From NCBI RefSeq assembly GCF_024700075.1, contig NZ_JAJONE010000003.1, positions 1-64,000 of the forward strand: a stretch of 64,000 nt of DNA. Reading direction: 5' to 3'. Shown here piece by piece: positions 27,017 to 34,949 of the stretch. The position numbers and the translations under genes are program-made. Positions within the stretch are counted from its first letter, which is position 1. The number at the start of each line of letters is the position of its first letter. Below the pieces are notes generated by a model. The model ran no database searches and was not told the DNA's origin. It worked only from the letters and a program-made list of their open reading frames with translations. The DNA is from Hymenobacter sp. J193. GTDB lineage: Bacteria; Bacteroidota; Bacteroidia; Cytophagales; Hymenobacteraceae.

Positions 27017-30000
27017 TCATACCGCAACTAATACAGCTTCTTCTATCGGCGACAGCATAGCCTCATAGTTAGAGTTCAGCGCAGGGTAGAGCAGCAGCAA
27101 CGCTGCAATCCTACGCGCTATATGCGTAAACTCCATTACTTCCTGAAGCTGTAGCGAGCGGCCCAACACCTCATAGCTGCGGTAGCTAAGCCATTTTTTG
27201 AGCACTTGGTACCCGCCTATATTGTAATTCCATACCCCCATCGGCACGTTGGCCCAATACACATCCTCGTTAAGATGCACGTTAACTGTTTGAATTCCCC
27301 ACTCCGCCGCTCTGAATTCCTCCGCAACGCGCGGCGTACTCAGTAAGCCAGGGCCTGGCATGACTTGCCCTTTATGGCCAAGGTATCCCCAGCGGGCTTT
27401 CACTTCAAAATGTTCCGCATTTGCATCCAACTGTCGCACGCCATCATAGTGCCGAGGCATAGCTATGGAGATCAGTTCTGATGCCAGCGTACCCTGCGTA
27501 ACGCCCTTCACCGGTGCGGCCACGTTAAGCAAGGCCGCCAGTTTGCGGCCCAGCATAGCACTACCAGACAATACTGCCGGATCCGGTGGCAATGGCAGCC
27601 GAGGCCAATCCTGCTGCAATGCGCCAGCGTTGTGCGCTTGGTATGCAGGGGCATGCATCACTGCTAACGCGTGGTAAAACAATGACTCTGGCGCTTCCCC
27701 CGTTTTATACAAGTATTTCCAGGCCAGCTTAGAAAGATTGTAGACAGGCTCTGAGTCAGCCACCTGTGGCGTGTTAAACAACGGGAAAAAGTTGGTGCCA
27801 CGCTCATTGACGTGCAAACTGCCAGCAACGGTAGTGAAATTCGAAGGTGAGTAGGCTTTGCGGCTTGCCTGCATTGCTTCCAGCCATACTGTGCCATGAG
27901 CCAGATTGCGTTGGTAATCCGCTCTTTCTCTATCCAAGAGTTTGGTATGCGGATTCCAATACAGCCAACGCAAATCGAATGGCCGGTATAGATAAGGGAT
28001 TATCTGGCCGGATTCATAGCCGTGATTGAGCAGAGTATGTCGCGTTTGAACTGCATTAAAACCCGTAGCAGATTCCATCAGGCGAGGCACTAGTTTTGTC
28101 AATTCCTCATTCGATAACGCTGCATTGAAGTAGGCACGCATGCGTGACTCTAGTCGGGCTTTATCACCGTCTACTAAGGCTTCGTCTCGGCTAGTTTTAA
28201 TACCGGGAAAGGACACTGGGAAAAGCTCTGGCAATGTGGGATTATCCAGATAGCCAGCGCGCACTGTTCGGGGCAAAAATGTAAGCCCTAATTCAGCAAC
28301 GGGCGTCACACGCTGGTAAGGTACATCCGGTCGTCCTATGCTGCTCAAGTCGTCGGCAGGTGCTGCCAATAGCTCCAGCTGCTTCAGTTTATCGGAGCCG
28401 CGGATATCCCGATAGGCTATATTCTCCGTCCCCGCTGTTGCTCTTGTGCGCACCAATGTAGCCACAGCGGTACCCACTTGGATACCTTCCCGGTTGGCCT
28501 TTGAGCTGAACACGCTTGGGTCAGGCTTACCGTCGTAGGTCTTTCCTGTTCGATACTTATCGCCATGCAGGTTGTCTATATAAATTAGGTCGAACGCCGT
28601 CAACAACCGCTCCCGTAGTCCGGGGTGGCTTAATCCATCTAGCCACGAGTTATTCGACACGTAGCAAACCAATCCGCGCCCTGACCGCTCGGCGATTTGG
28701 CGTTCCGCAATGCGAAAGAATCGGATATACAAATCGTTGAGCCCTTGTCCCTGCGGCTGAACCGTCCGGGCTGGGTTGCGGTAAGCATCGGTTAGGCGGC
28801 GTTCCTCCGAAATGGCCAATCCAGAGACCCCATCGTAAGGCGGATTTCCCAGAATTACCATAATCTGCTCTTCTCGTTTCACATGCCGCGCCTGCTCCGC
28901 TTCTTGGGCCAGCGCGGGCAAAATGACCAACTGCTTTTCATGCTCAGCAGGGTCCCACCCGGTCAGCGCGTTGGTTAGGTAAATAGCAGCCTTCTGGCCA
29001 TCCCCTAGTGGGGCACCTGCCGCCCGCAGGGCCAGCCCTAATTGTAAGTGGGCTACTACAAACGGAGCTGTCAAAATCTCAAAACCAAACAGGCGACGAG
29101 TTGCAGCCTCTCGCAGCATTGCTCCGGCTAAGGCGCCATGCGTTTGCAGTAGCCGCCTACCCACGAAACGCAGTACCTCCACCAAATACGTTCCCGTCCC
29201 ACAGCATGGGTCCAAAACCACTACTCGCTCATCTGCTAGGCCTTCTTCGATGCCCAATTTCTCTTTGAGCATCTGGTCTACCTTCGCTATCATGTAAGAA
29301 GCTAGTTCGGGCGGTGTATACCACACGCCCATTTCCTTCCGCAATTGCGGGTCGTACGCTTCCAGGAACGGCTCGTAGAAATATTGAATGGCTGTGCTGT
29401 CAGCAAATCGGTTGAAAAACCTGTCCCTTCGTACTCGGCACAACGTGCGCCCAGTACGGGTCATCAAGTCCCGCATTTTCAAGCGGTCCACACTGGACGA
29501 TGCGCCAATGTGCTCAAACAACACTTGCAAGACCGGTATTTGAAGGTAATGGGCCGTGGTGCGCCAATCGAATTCATCCTTGCGGTCCGGCTGCTCCCGA
29601 TGCCATAACACCCATGCCGAGAATACCCCATAAAACAGGGTTTGAACGATGGTAGCGTGCAAGAAGCGTACGCCTTTTGGTCCATCGAATCGTGCCCCCA
29701 AGCTCTGCTCCAAGGCGGTTATCAACGGGACCAGTTCGTGCAGGTCCACCCCGCTGAGCCGGTCTCGTGCCTCCCGAGCGAAGGAGGCCAGCAGCCACGC
29801 TAGTTCCCGAGGTTGGTCCAACGGAGCGCCATGCAGCATGCACCGCGCTAAGAACTGCTCTGCCGCATCAGCCTGCTCCGCCGATAATATCTCAGGTTGC
29901 GCGCACAGGCTCCAAAAGCTTACTTCGTCAGGTGCCAACTCTAGTGTATCCAGCACCATCAGCTGGTTGAATTCATTCTTACCCAAGAAAGCAAAGTGCC

Positions 30001-30367
30001 GCAGGTTTGTCACCAACACCTGCCCATAATGCTGCCAATACTTTGAAACCTGTTTGCCTTCCAATAACGGCTTTAGCGACGCACCTGGTCCTTTCACCTC
30101 CCCAGCGCCGCGTTCAGGCTGCTGCCCAGTCATCCGCAACGGTCGCGAAGAACGCCCCGACGGCACCGCAAATAATCCGAAATCCGGTCTACCAGCTCCT
30201 AAGTCTTGGAGTTGAAATACCGATCGTACGGGCTGACGCAACGTTTCACCTATTGCATTGAGCAGGTTCTCCAATGGCCCGTAAAACGATGTTTCCTCAG
30301 TGCCACCTCCTGTTTGGTGAATAAAATAAAGGTCACGGAGATAGCGAGTTAGTAAAGGTTGGGGCAT
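27017..30367 (-). CDS. Type ISP-like single-chain restriction-modification enzyme (no helicase domain seen)
   Basis: The intact 1116-residue protein combines cutting and methylation. The N-terminus holds a PD-(D/E)xK-type nuclease signature: D62 in GRPDFGLF and E90-x-K92 in GAGEVKG. The N6-adenine methyltransferase domain shows motif I DPCCGTGTYL (386-395) and catalytic NPPY (508-511), preceded by the YTPPELASYMI signature. The C-terminal third carries hallmarks of the type ISP specificity domain (YRPFDLRWLYWNP; YNIGGYQVLKKWLSYR). No SF2 helicase motifs occur between nuclease and methylase, so it is closer to type IIG/helicase-less ISP forms. It diverges from the TIR-like gene. The enzyme would methylate host DNA and cut unmodified phage DNA. 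Confidence 0.87.
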   Translation of the reverse strand: MPQPLLTRYLRDLYFIHQTGGGTEETSFYGPLENLLNAIGETLRQPVRSVFQLQDLGAGRPDFGLFAVPSGRSSRPLRMTGQQPERGAGEVKGPGASLKPLLEGKQVSKYWQHYGQVLVTNLRHFAFLGKNEFNQLMVLDTLELAPDEVSFWSLCAQPEILSAEQADAAEQFLARCMLHGAPLDQPRELAWLLASFAREARDRLSGVDLHELVPLITALEQSLGARFDGPKGVRFLHATIVQTLFYGVFSAWVLWHREQPDRKDEFDWRTTAHYLQIPVLQVLFEHIGASSSVDRLKMRDLMTRTGRTLCRVRRDRFFNRFADSTAIQYFYEPFLEAYDPQLRKEMGVWYTPPELASYMIAKVDQMLKEKLGIEEGLADERVVVLDPCCGTGTYLVEVLRFVGRRLLQTHGALAGAMLREAATRRLFGFEILTAPFVVAHLQLGLALRAAGAPLGDGQKAAIYLTNALTGWDPAEHEKQLVILPALAQEAEQARHVKREEQIMVILGNPPYDGVSGLAISEERRLTDAYRNPARTVQPQGQGLNDLYIRFFRIAERQIAERSGRGLVCYVSNNSWLDGLSHPGLRERLLTAFDLIYIDNLHGDKYRTGKTYDGKPDPSVFSSKANREGIQVGTAVATLVRTRATAGTENIAYRDIRGSDKLKQLELLAAPADDLSSIGRPDVPYQRVTPVAELGLTFLPRTVRAGYLDNPTLPELFPVSFPGIKTSRDEALVDGDKARLESRMRAYFNAALSNEELTKLVPRLMESATGFNAVQTRHTLLNHGYESGQIIPYLYRPFDLRWLYWNPHTKLLDRERADYQRNLAHGTVWLEAMQASRKAYSPSNFTTVAGSLHVNERGTNFFPLFNTPQVADSEPVYNLSKLAWKYLYKTGEAPESLFYHALAVMHAPAYQAHNAGALQQDWPRLPLPPDPAVLSGSAMLGRKLAALLNVAAPVKGVTQGTLASELISIAMPRHYDGVRQLDANAEHFEVKARWGYLGHKGQVMPGPGLLSTPRVAEEFRAAEWGIQTVNVHLNEDVYWANVPMGVWNYNIGGYQVLKKWLSYRSYEVLGRSLQLQEVMEFTHIARRIAALLLLYPALNSNYEAMLSPIEEAVLVAV

Positions 30368-30507
30368 ACCAATAATTTGAGCAATGGTAGATAGGCGTGC
30401 AAACTAGGTAGATTACAATTCAATTGATTCTATTTGCCAAGCGCCTTTTCTCAATTTTAGTAGTTTTACTCGCTGCCTGCAAGGCAGAAGTCATCATTCT
30501 TTCCCTG

Positions 30508-31287
30508 ATGGACCGCAAAAAGCTACAACTCCTGCGTGAAAAAATAGGAGCCATTGTGCTACCTGATGCCAAGGACCGGTATGGCCGTCAATACGGTCAG
30601 GACGAAGCCCTTCAAAAAGCTCTGGCCGCGACTGCTACTACCGCGGTCGGGCTGGTGGGTAAGGCCAAGCTAGTGCGTGGTGGCAGTCATCAAAAGAAAT
30701 TGGTGGAGCTGGCCGAAAAGTTGAAAGTTACGGGTAATGCCTTCAGTCACTCGCTCGTTGACATGACCACCTTGCGCACAGCCCGCACCAGTCTCCTGCG
30801 CGTTCTCAAAGCTGTCGACGACGAGAGCCGCAAAGTATTCATTGTCCATGGCCGCGACGACGCCATGCGCAAAGATGCTCAAGCAACCCTCAACCGCTTC
30901 GGCATTGATGGTATCGTTCTCTTTGAGGAAATCAATGAGGGCCAAACCATTATCGAAAAGTTTGACCGCGAAGCTCGTGCCTGTGGCTACGCCGTCGTCC
31001 TTTTCAGTCCCGACGATTTGGGCGGCATCCGCGTTGGCAAAACTGCACCCAAGCTTTCGCCCCGTGCCCGCCAGAACGTTGTACTTGAGCTTGGCTACTT
31101 CGTTGCCCTGCTCGGCCGCAAAAACGTCTTTGTACTCGTTGCCGGTTCCGGCCTCGAGCAACCTAGCGACTTCCATGGCGTTGTCTACGAAACCTATGAC
31201 AAGGCCGGCGCATGGAAGCGTCGCCTTGCCAATGAGCTGTCCGGCGTCGGGTTTTACATTGATCCCGCTGTCTTAAAAAAGTTGTAG
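30508..31287 (+). CDS. TIR-like nucleotide-binding-domain protein
   Basis: Using ATG 30508 (MDRKKLQLLREKIGAIVL) gives 259 residues; a TTG at 30424 would add a leader-like stretch that I consider spurious. Residues 1-105 form a helical N-terminal domain. Residues 108-255 match the TIR-like family of predicted nucleotide-binding proteins: KVFIVHGRDD (109-118), LFEEINEGQTIIEKFD, YAVVLFSPDDLGG, and RARQNVVLELGYFVALLGR with candidate catalytic E194. TIR domains in phage defence cleave NAD+ or respond to nucleotide signals. It is divergent from the RM gene and upstream of the Abi_2 gene. Family assignment is firm; the role in defence is inferred from context. Confidence 0.85.
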   Translation: MDRKKLQLLREKIGAIVLPDAKDRYGRQYGQDEALQKALAATATTAVGLVGKAKLVRGGSHQKKLVELAEKLKVTGNAFSHSLVDMTTLRTARTSLLRVLKAVDDESRKVFIVHGRDDAMRKDAQATLNRFGIDGIVLFEEINEGQTIIEKFDREARACGYAVVLFSPDDLGGIRVGKTAPKLSPRARQNVVLELGYFVALLGRKNVFVLVAGSGLEQPSDFHGVVYETYDKAGAWKRRLANELSGVGFYIDPAVLKKL

Positions 31288-31430
31288 ACTCAGTTGTATT
31301 AGGCTTTTTTAACTACGGTGTTACCCGTAATCACGCCAACGAGGTAGCATGTTTATTGGCTTTGTAACAATCTAAAATCATGATTTGCATTTATTGCATG
31401 AGCATAATAGCACAGTTGATAGCGTTATGA

Positions 31431-31462
31431 TTGGCCTAATTCCTGAATTTGTCGTACCTTTG
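31431..31462 (+). promoter_or_regulatory. Bacteroidota-type promoter upstream of the Abi_2 leader RNA
   Basis: TTG at 31431-31433 and TACCTTTG at 31455-31462 match the -33/-7 consensus (TAnnTTTG) of Bacteroidota with a 21-nt spacer. Transcription would start near 31468-31471, immediately at the base of the hairpin RNA. Confidence 0.7.
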
Positions 31463-31469
31463 TTTTAAC

Positions 31470-31521
31470 AGTACTCGCCACGCTTCTCGTCAGAACAGCG
31501 TACCAGGGCGAGTCTTTTTTT
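31470..31521 (+). ncRNA. Structured small RNA/leader preceding the Abi_2 gene
   Basis: ACTCGCC (31473-31479) pairs with GGCGAGT (31507-31513), and the next bases ACGCT (31480-31484) pair with AGCGT (31497-31501). This gives a 12-bp stem with a short 3'-side bulge and a 12-nt loop, followed by seven T's (31515-31521). With the promoter just upstream, this predicts a discrete RNA of about 50 nt ending 36 bases before the abi start. From memory, conserved RNA structures are known upstream of Abi_2/AbiF-type genes; a covariance search would decide whether this is one. Confidence 0.65.
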
Positions 31522-31557
31522 GTCCCTATTTCAAAGTTTGGACTATTCCGATAAACT

Positions 31558-32484
31558 ATGGACTATAACAAGCAAGCTGTTTCCATCATTGACCAAATTG
31601 CGCTACTGCGCCAACGAGGTCTTGCCATTGACGATGAAGTAGCGGCTATTCGTCACCTCAGTAACATCAGTTACTATCGTCTGGCTGGCTACTTGCTTCC
31701 GTTTCAGTCAGACAAGTCGCTACATATCTACAAGATAGGCAGCCGCTTCGAAACTGCGCTGGAATTGTACCGATTCGATCAAAAGCTACGCGTCTTGGTC
31801 TTCGATATTATCGAACGCATAGAGGTCAGCATTCGCACTCAACTTATCTACACCATGTCCATGAATCACACGCCTTGGTGGTTCGAGGATGTCACCCTTT
31901 TCACCAGCTCAGACGATCACGCCGAGGCCCTGGCTTCCATCGACGCCGAGTTATCTCGCTCCCACGAAGAATTCATCCTCGACCACAAGGCCCGCTACGG
32001 CACTGACGTCCGCCGCCCACCGGCCTGGAAAACCTTGGAAATCGTTACATTAGGCACCCTTTCCCGCTTATATGGCAACATCCGCAAGGAGCTGTCGGGT
32101 CGGGATGAAATTGCTGCTTACTTTATGGTCCCACCACAGAAGTATCTCTCGGGCTGGCTGCAAAGTATCACGCAGGTGCGCAACGTATGCGCCCACCATG
32201 CCCGGTTGTGGAACCGCACCATTGCCGCAGCGCCTAAGCGTATCAAGCGGCCCAGGCCTGAGTTGTATTATGCTCCCATCCCACAGCTAGTACAGAATAA
32301 ACTTTATGCTGCGTTGTGCTGCATGAATCACTTGCTTTTCACCATCTCACCCGAGTTTGGCCTGGGCCTCCGTTTGCAGGGGCTATTTGCTATTCACCCC
32401 AACGTAGATCCCTCCGCCATGGGTTTTCCCGTCAATTGGCAGCAGGAGCCTATCTGGAGTATCCCACCGGTTATTGCACAATAG
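31558..32484 (+). CDS. Abi_2 (AbiD/AbiF-type) HEPN abortive-infection protein
   Basis: This 308-residue protein is typical in length for the family. Landmarks are the N-terminal IDQIALLRQRGLAIDDEVAAIRHLSNISYYRLAGYLLPFQ block, the FDQKLRVLVFDIIERIEVSIRTQLIY core helix, and QVRNVCAHHARLWNR. The last contains the HEPN RNase motif R-x4-H as R208-NVCA-H213. Members block phage growth by cleaving RNA, usually tRNA or mRNA, and are related to the ancestry of Cas13 HEPN nucleases. The gene follows a promoter and a structured RNA with terminator-like end, so control by attenuation or an RNA antitoxin is possible. The frame is intact. Confidence 0.9.
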   Translation: MDYNKQAVSIIDQIALLRQRGLAIDDEVAAIRHLSNISYYRLAGYLLPFQSDKSLHIYKIGSRFETALELYRFDQKLRVLVFDIIERIEVSIRTQLIYTMSMNHTPWWFEDVTLFTSSDDHAEALASIDAELSRSHEEFILDHKARYGTDVRRPPAWKTLEIVTLGTLSRLYGNIRKELSGRDEIAAYFMVPPQKYLSGWLQSITQVRNVCAHHARLWNRTIAAAPKRIKRPRPELYYAPIPQLVQNKLYAALCCMNHLLFTISPEFGLGLRLQGLFAIHPNVDPSAMGFPVNWQQEPIWSIPPVIAQ

Positions 32485-32633
32485 CAACAGCACCAAATGA
32501 TGTCAAGCACTCACCTATAACGGTCATCGGGTCCCTTGCCATATTGCGATCCCTTAATCACGCTGGCGGCCGATTACATAAAGAAGGCAGTAGTAAGACA
32601 CTCAAACAGTTAGTTAAAAGTGGCTTGTAATCT

Positions 32634-32679
32634 ATAAGTAAGTACCTGATTTGCTATAGCAAATCAGGTACTTACTTAT
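32634..32679. terminator. 46-bp perfect palindrome between convergent abi and recombinase genes
   Basis: The sequence is its own reverse complement over 46 bases, centred on GCTATAGC. It begins 150 bases after the abi stop and overlaps the 3' end of the recombinase gene by a few bases. Most likely it is a bidirectional transcription terminator, although T-runs are weak. Confidence 0.6.
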
Positions 32680-33334
32680 CCAAGTTCGGCAGTAGGCGCT
32701 TTACGCCCATGGGGTGAAATGCCTTTCCCCGCCGCGTCCGATAGCCCGATTCATTAAGCCGCGCGGCAATCTCCCGCAACGTTACGCCCGTGGCCCGCAA
32801 CAACACGGCGAGTTGTGCGGCCTGCCGGTTACTCAGATTGGTCTGCGCATTGCGCTGCAGCGACACCAGCGCCTTCTCCCGCGAGGCAGCGGTTAGATTA
32901 GCTGGCGTACCAAGCTGAAATCCGCGCGCCTTCTTGGCGGCCAAGGCATCGCGCGTTCTAGTGGAAATGGCCGTCGCTTCTTTCTGGGCCACAGCCGCCA
33001 GGATGTGCAGGGTAAACTCGTCGGCGGCCGGCAGGTCCACGGCCTTGAAGCGCACGTGGCTTTCCATGAGTGTTGCGAGGAAGGCTACGTTGCGCGCCAG
33101 CCGGTCGAGCTTGGCCACGAGCAGCACGGCGCCTTCCTGCTTGGCGTATGCAATAGCGGCCTGCAGCTGGGGTCGCGCGTTCTTACGGCCGCTCTCGATT
33201 TCCACGTACTCCGCCACGATGCTCGCCTCCGTGCCGACGAAGGTCCTTACCGCGGCCTGCTGGGCTTCGAGCCCGAGGCCAGACTGGCCCTGGCGGGCGG
33301 TGCTCACGCGGAAGTAGGCGACGTAGCGCGTCAT
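32672..33334 (-). CDS. Serine recombinase (resolvase/invertase family)
   Basis: The 220-residue intact enzyme has the catalytic domain (YVAYFRVSTARQGQSGLGLEAQ, nucleophile Ser11; LLVAKLDRLARNVAFLATLME; FKAVDLPAADEFTLHILAAVAQKEATAIS) and a C-terminal helix-turn-helix (GVTLREIAARLNESGYRTRRGKAFHPMGVKRLL). It catalyses site-specific cut-and-paste at dyad sites. It lies at the right edge of the defence island, reading inward, and its start codon is 42 bases from a 42-bp dyad that shares 20 identical bases with the left island boundary. This makes it the natural candidate for mobilising the island. Confidence 0.92.
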   Translation of the reverse strand: MTRYVAYFRVSTARQGQSGLGLEAQQAAVRTFVGTEASIVAEYVEIESGRKNARPQLQAAIAYAKQEGAVLLVAKLDRLARNVAFLATLMESHVRFKAVDLPAADEFTLHILAAVAQKEATAISTRTRDALAAKKARGFQLGTPANLTAASREKALVSLQRNAQTNLSNRQAAQLAVLLRATGVTLREIAARLNESGYRTRRGKAFHPMGVKRLLPNLDK

Positions 33335-33375
33335 GACACCTTATATAAAGGAGTGGAAAAAGCGCAAGATAGCAG

Positions 33376-33417
33376 TTTGTCACATTTGTTAAACGTCCGT
33401 TTAAGATATGTGACAAA
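33376..33417. repeat. Right 42-bp dyad site bounding the defence island, upstream of the recombinase
   Basis: TTTGTCACAT (33376-33385) and ATGTGACAAA (33408-33417) are perfect inverted arms. Inner arms TTAAACG and CGTTTAA flank a 2-bp centre. Such dyads are typical recombinase or regulator sites, and the left half repeats exactly at 21974. Confidence 0.6.
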
Positions 33418-33744
33418 ACGCAAGAAAAGAAGAATTAGGTATGCGATACCTGACAACAAACTATCGCTTGACTACATCAGGTTGCTAAAAGGTGCTCTCA
33501 CCATTAGGAAGTAGTATCTTGAGCCGGCTAAGATTTTATGCGTTTAGTTGTCTATGATCCAGGTTGTACCTCGTTTAACGATTGGTCGGATACTCGGGTG
33601 GTGTATTCTTATTTTGCTACTGGCACAATCGGCTAGTGCTACGCATATCGTTGGCGGTGAGCTGGACTTGCAGCACCAAACGGGCAGTACGTATGAGGTG
33701 GTCGGGTAAATGTGGACAGAATAGGGCCTTATCTTTCGAACGTC

Positions 33745-34053
33745 ATGAAAGACAGCCCCCAACCTAGCAAACGCCGGCGCTACGATGCCGCCTTCCGGGC
33801 CGAGGCCCTGCGCCTGGCCAGTGAAAGCCGCTCGACCCAGGCCGCGGCACGCGCCCTGGGTATTGACCCTAAACGCATTTATAAGTGGCAGAAGGAAGCG
33901 CTGACCCCAGTGGCCGCCGCTCGTGGGGCGGAACTGGACCCGGCCACCGCCGCCGAATTGCGCCAACTGCGGGCCGCCAATCGGCGGCAGGCGCAGGAAC
34001 TGGAAATTTTAAAAAAAGCCATTGCCATCTTCTCACAGACACCGGACCAATGA
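33745..34053 (+). CDS. IS3-family transposase OrfA, copy 1
   Basis: This 102-residue OrfA carries the helix-turn-helix (RYDAAFRAEALRLASESRSTQAAARALGIDPKRIYKWQKEA) and the leucine-zipper segment (ELRQLRAANRRQAQELEILKKAIAIF) used for end binding and multimerisation. The start ATG at 33745 follows the left terminal repeat by about 40 bases. Its TGA overlaps the orfB start (ATGA), and the AAAAAA-rich codons before the end (ILKKA) could support -1 frameshifting to make OrfAB. It differs from copy 2 at only four residues (S/R, S/T, G/N, D/N). Confidence 0.9.
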   Translation: MKDSPQPSKRRRYDAAFRAEALRLASESRSTQAAARALGIDPKRIYKWQKEALTPVAAARGAELDPATAAELRQLRAANRRQAQELEILKKAIAIFSQTPDQ

Positions 34054-34949
34054 GCCGCTACCGTTTCATCGAGGCGCAGCGGGACCAGCACCCGGTGCGG
34101 CTACTCTGCCAGCTGGTGGAAGTGCCGGCCAGCGGCTACTATGCGTGGCAACGGGCTCAACAACAGGTTGTAACTCGGCCGGAGCCGGCCTGGGAAACGG
34201 CGCTGGTCAAGGTCTTCGGGGTTCACAAGCGCTGTTATGGCACGCGCCGCCTCCAGGTAGCGCTGCGCAAAAACGGGCACCGGGTGGGGCGTCAGCGCCT
34301 GCGGGCGGCCATGCGCCGCCGGGGCCTGCACGCGCTCCAGCCGAAAGCCTTTACGCCGCGCACCACCGATTCGACCCACGGGCTGCGGTGCGCGCCGAAC
34401 CGACTGCTGGACCAGCCCAAACCCACGCAGGCCAACCGGGTCTGGGTCAGCGACATCACCTACCTGCCCTTGGCCAACGGCGAGTGGGCTTACCTGTGCG
34501 CTTTTCAAGACATGGCCAGCAAGCAGGTAGTCGGCTGGCGGGTCGGAGCCACCATGCCCGAGGAACTGGTGACCAGCGCCTTACAACGGGCTTTTTGGTC
34601 CCAGCCGCCCACACCCGGCTTGCTCGTCCACTCGGACCGTGGCGGGCAGTACTGCGGCAACGCCTACCGCCAACTACTGCACGACCACCAGGCCCTGCGC
34701 TCGCAAAGCCGCCGCGGCGACTGCTACGACAACGCCCAGGCCGAAAGTCTGTGGTCGCGCCTCAAAACGGAGGTCCTGGAAGTCCGTGAGCGGCCCGTTT
34801 TTGCTGACCTGGCCGACGCGCAGACCAGCGTCGCCGACTATTTTGACTATTACAATCATGAGCGCCTGCACTCCAGCATTGACTACCAGACGCCGTATCA
34901 CGCTCACCAACAGCTTCTTCAATTTAGTGCCCTAAACTGTCCAGCCTAA
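34050..34949 (+). CDS. IS3-family transposase OrfB, copy 1
   Basis: The 299-residue integrase-type catalytic subunit is intact. The HTH_21-like region (SGYYAWQRAQQQ...VFGVHKRCYGTRRLQVALRKNGHRVGRQRLRAAMRRRGL) precedes the rve domain. DDE residues sit in RVWVSDITYLPL, LLVHSDRGGQYCG and CYDNAQAESLWSRLKTE. It begins at 34050 within the stop of orfA, implying translational coupling or frameshift fusion. It ends 13 bases before the right terminal repeat. Intactness plus a clean target duplication suggest recent transposition. Confidence 0.93.
   Translation: MSRYRFIEAQRDQHPVRLLCQLVEVPASGYYAWQRAQQQVVTRPEPAWETALVKVFGVHKRCYGTRRLQVALRKNGHRVGRQRLRAAMRRRGLHALQPKAFTPRTTDSTHGLRCAPNRLLDQPKPTQANRVWVSDITYLPLANGEWAYLCAFQDMASKQVVGWRVGATMPEELVTSALQRAFWSQPPTPGLLVHSDRGGQYCGNAYRQLLHDHQALRSQSRRGDCYDNAQAESLWSRLKTEVLEVRERPVFADLADAQTSVADYFDYYNHERLHSSIDYQTPYHAHQQLLQFSALNCPA

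Noticed and set aside
30424..30507. Lipoprotein-like leader in front of the TIR-like protein (TTG start at 30424)
   Set aside because: TIR-like effectors are cytoplasmic; the stretch overlaps the divergent promoter region and ATG 30508 gives the normal family start.
31470..31521. Retron-like or CRISPR-like RNA next to the HEPN gene
   Set aside because: There is no reverse transcriptase and no direct repeats; a single hairpin with T-run fits a small RNA or attenuator better.
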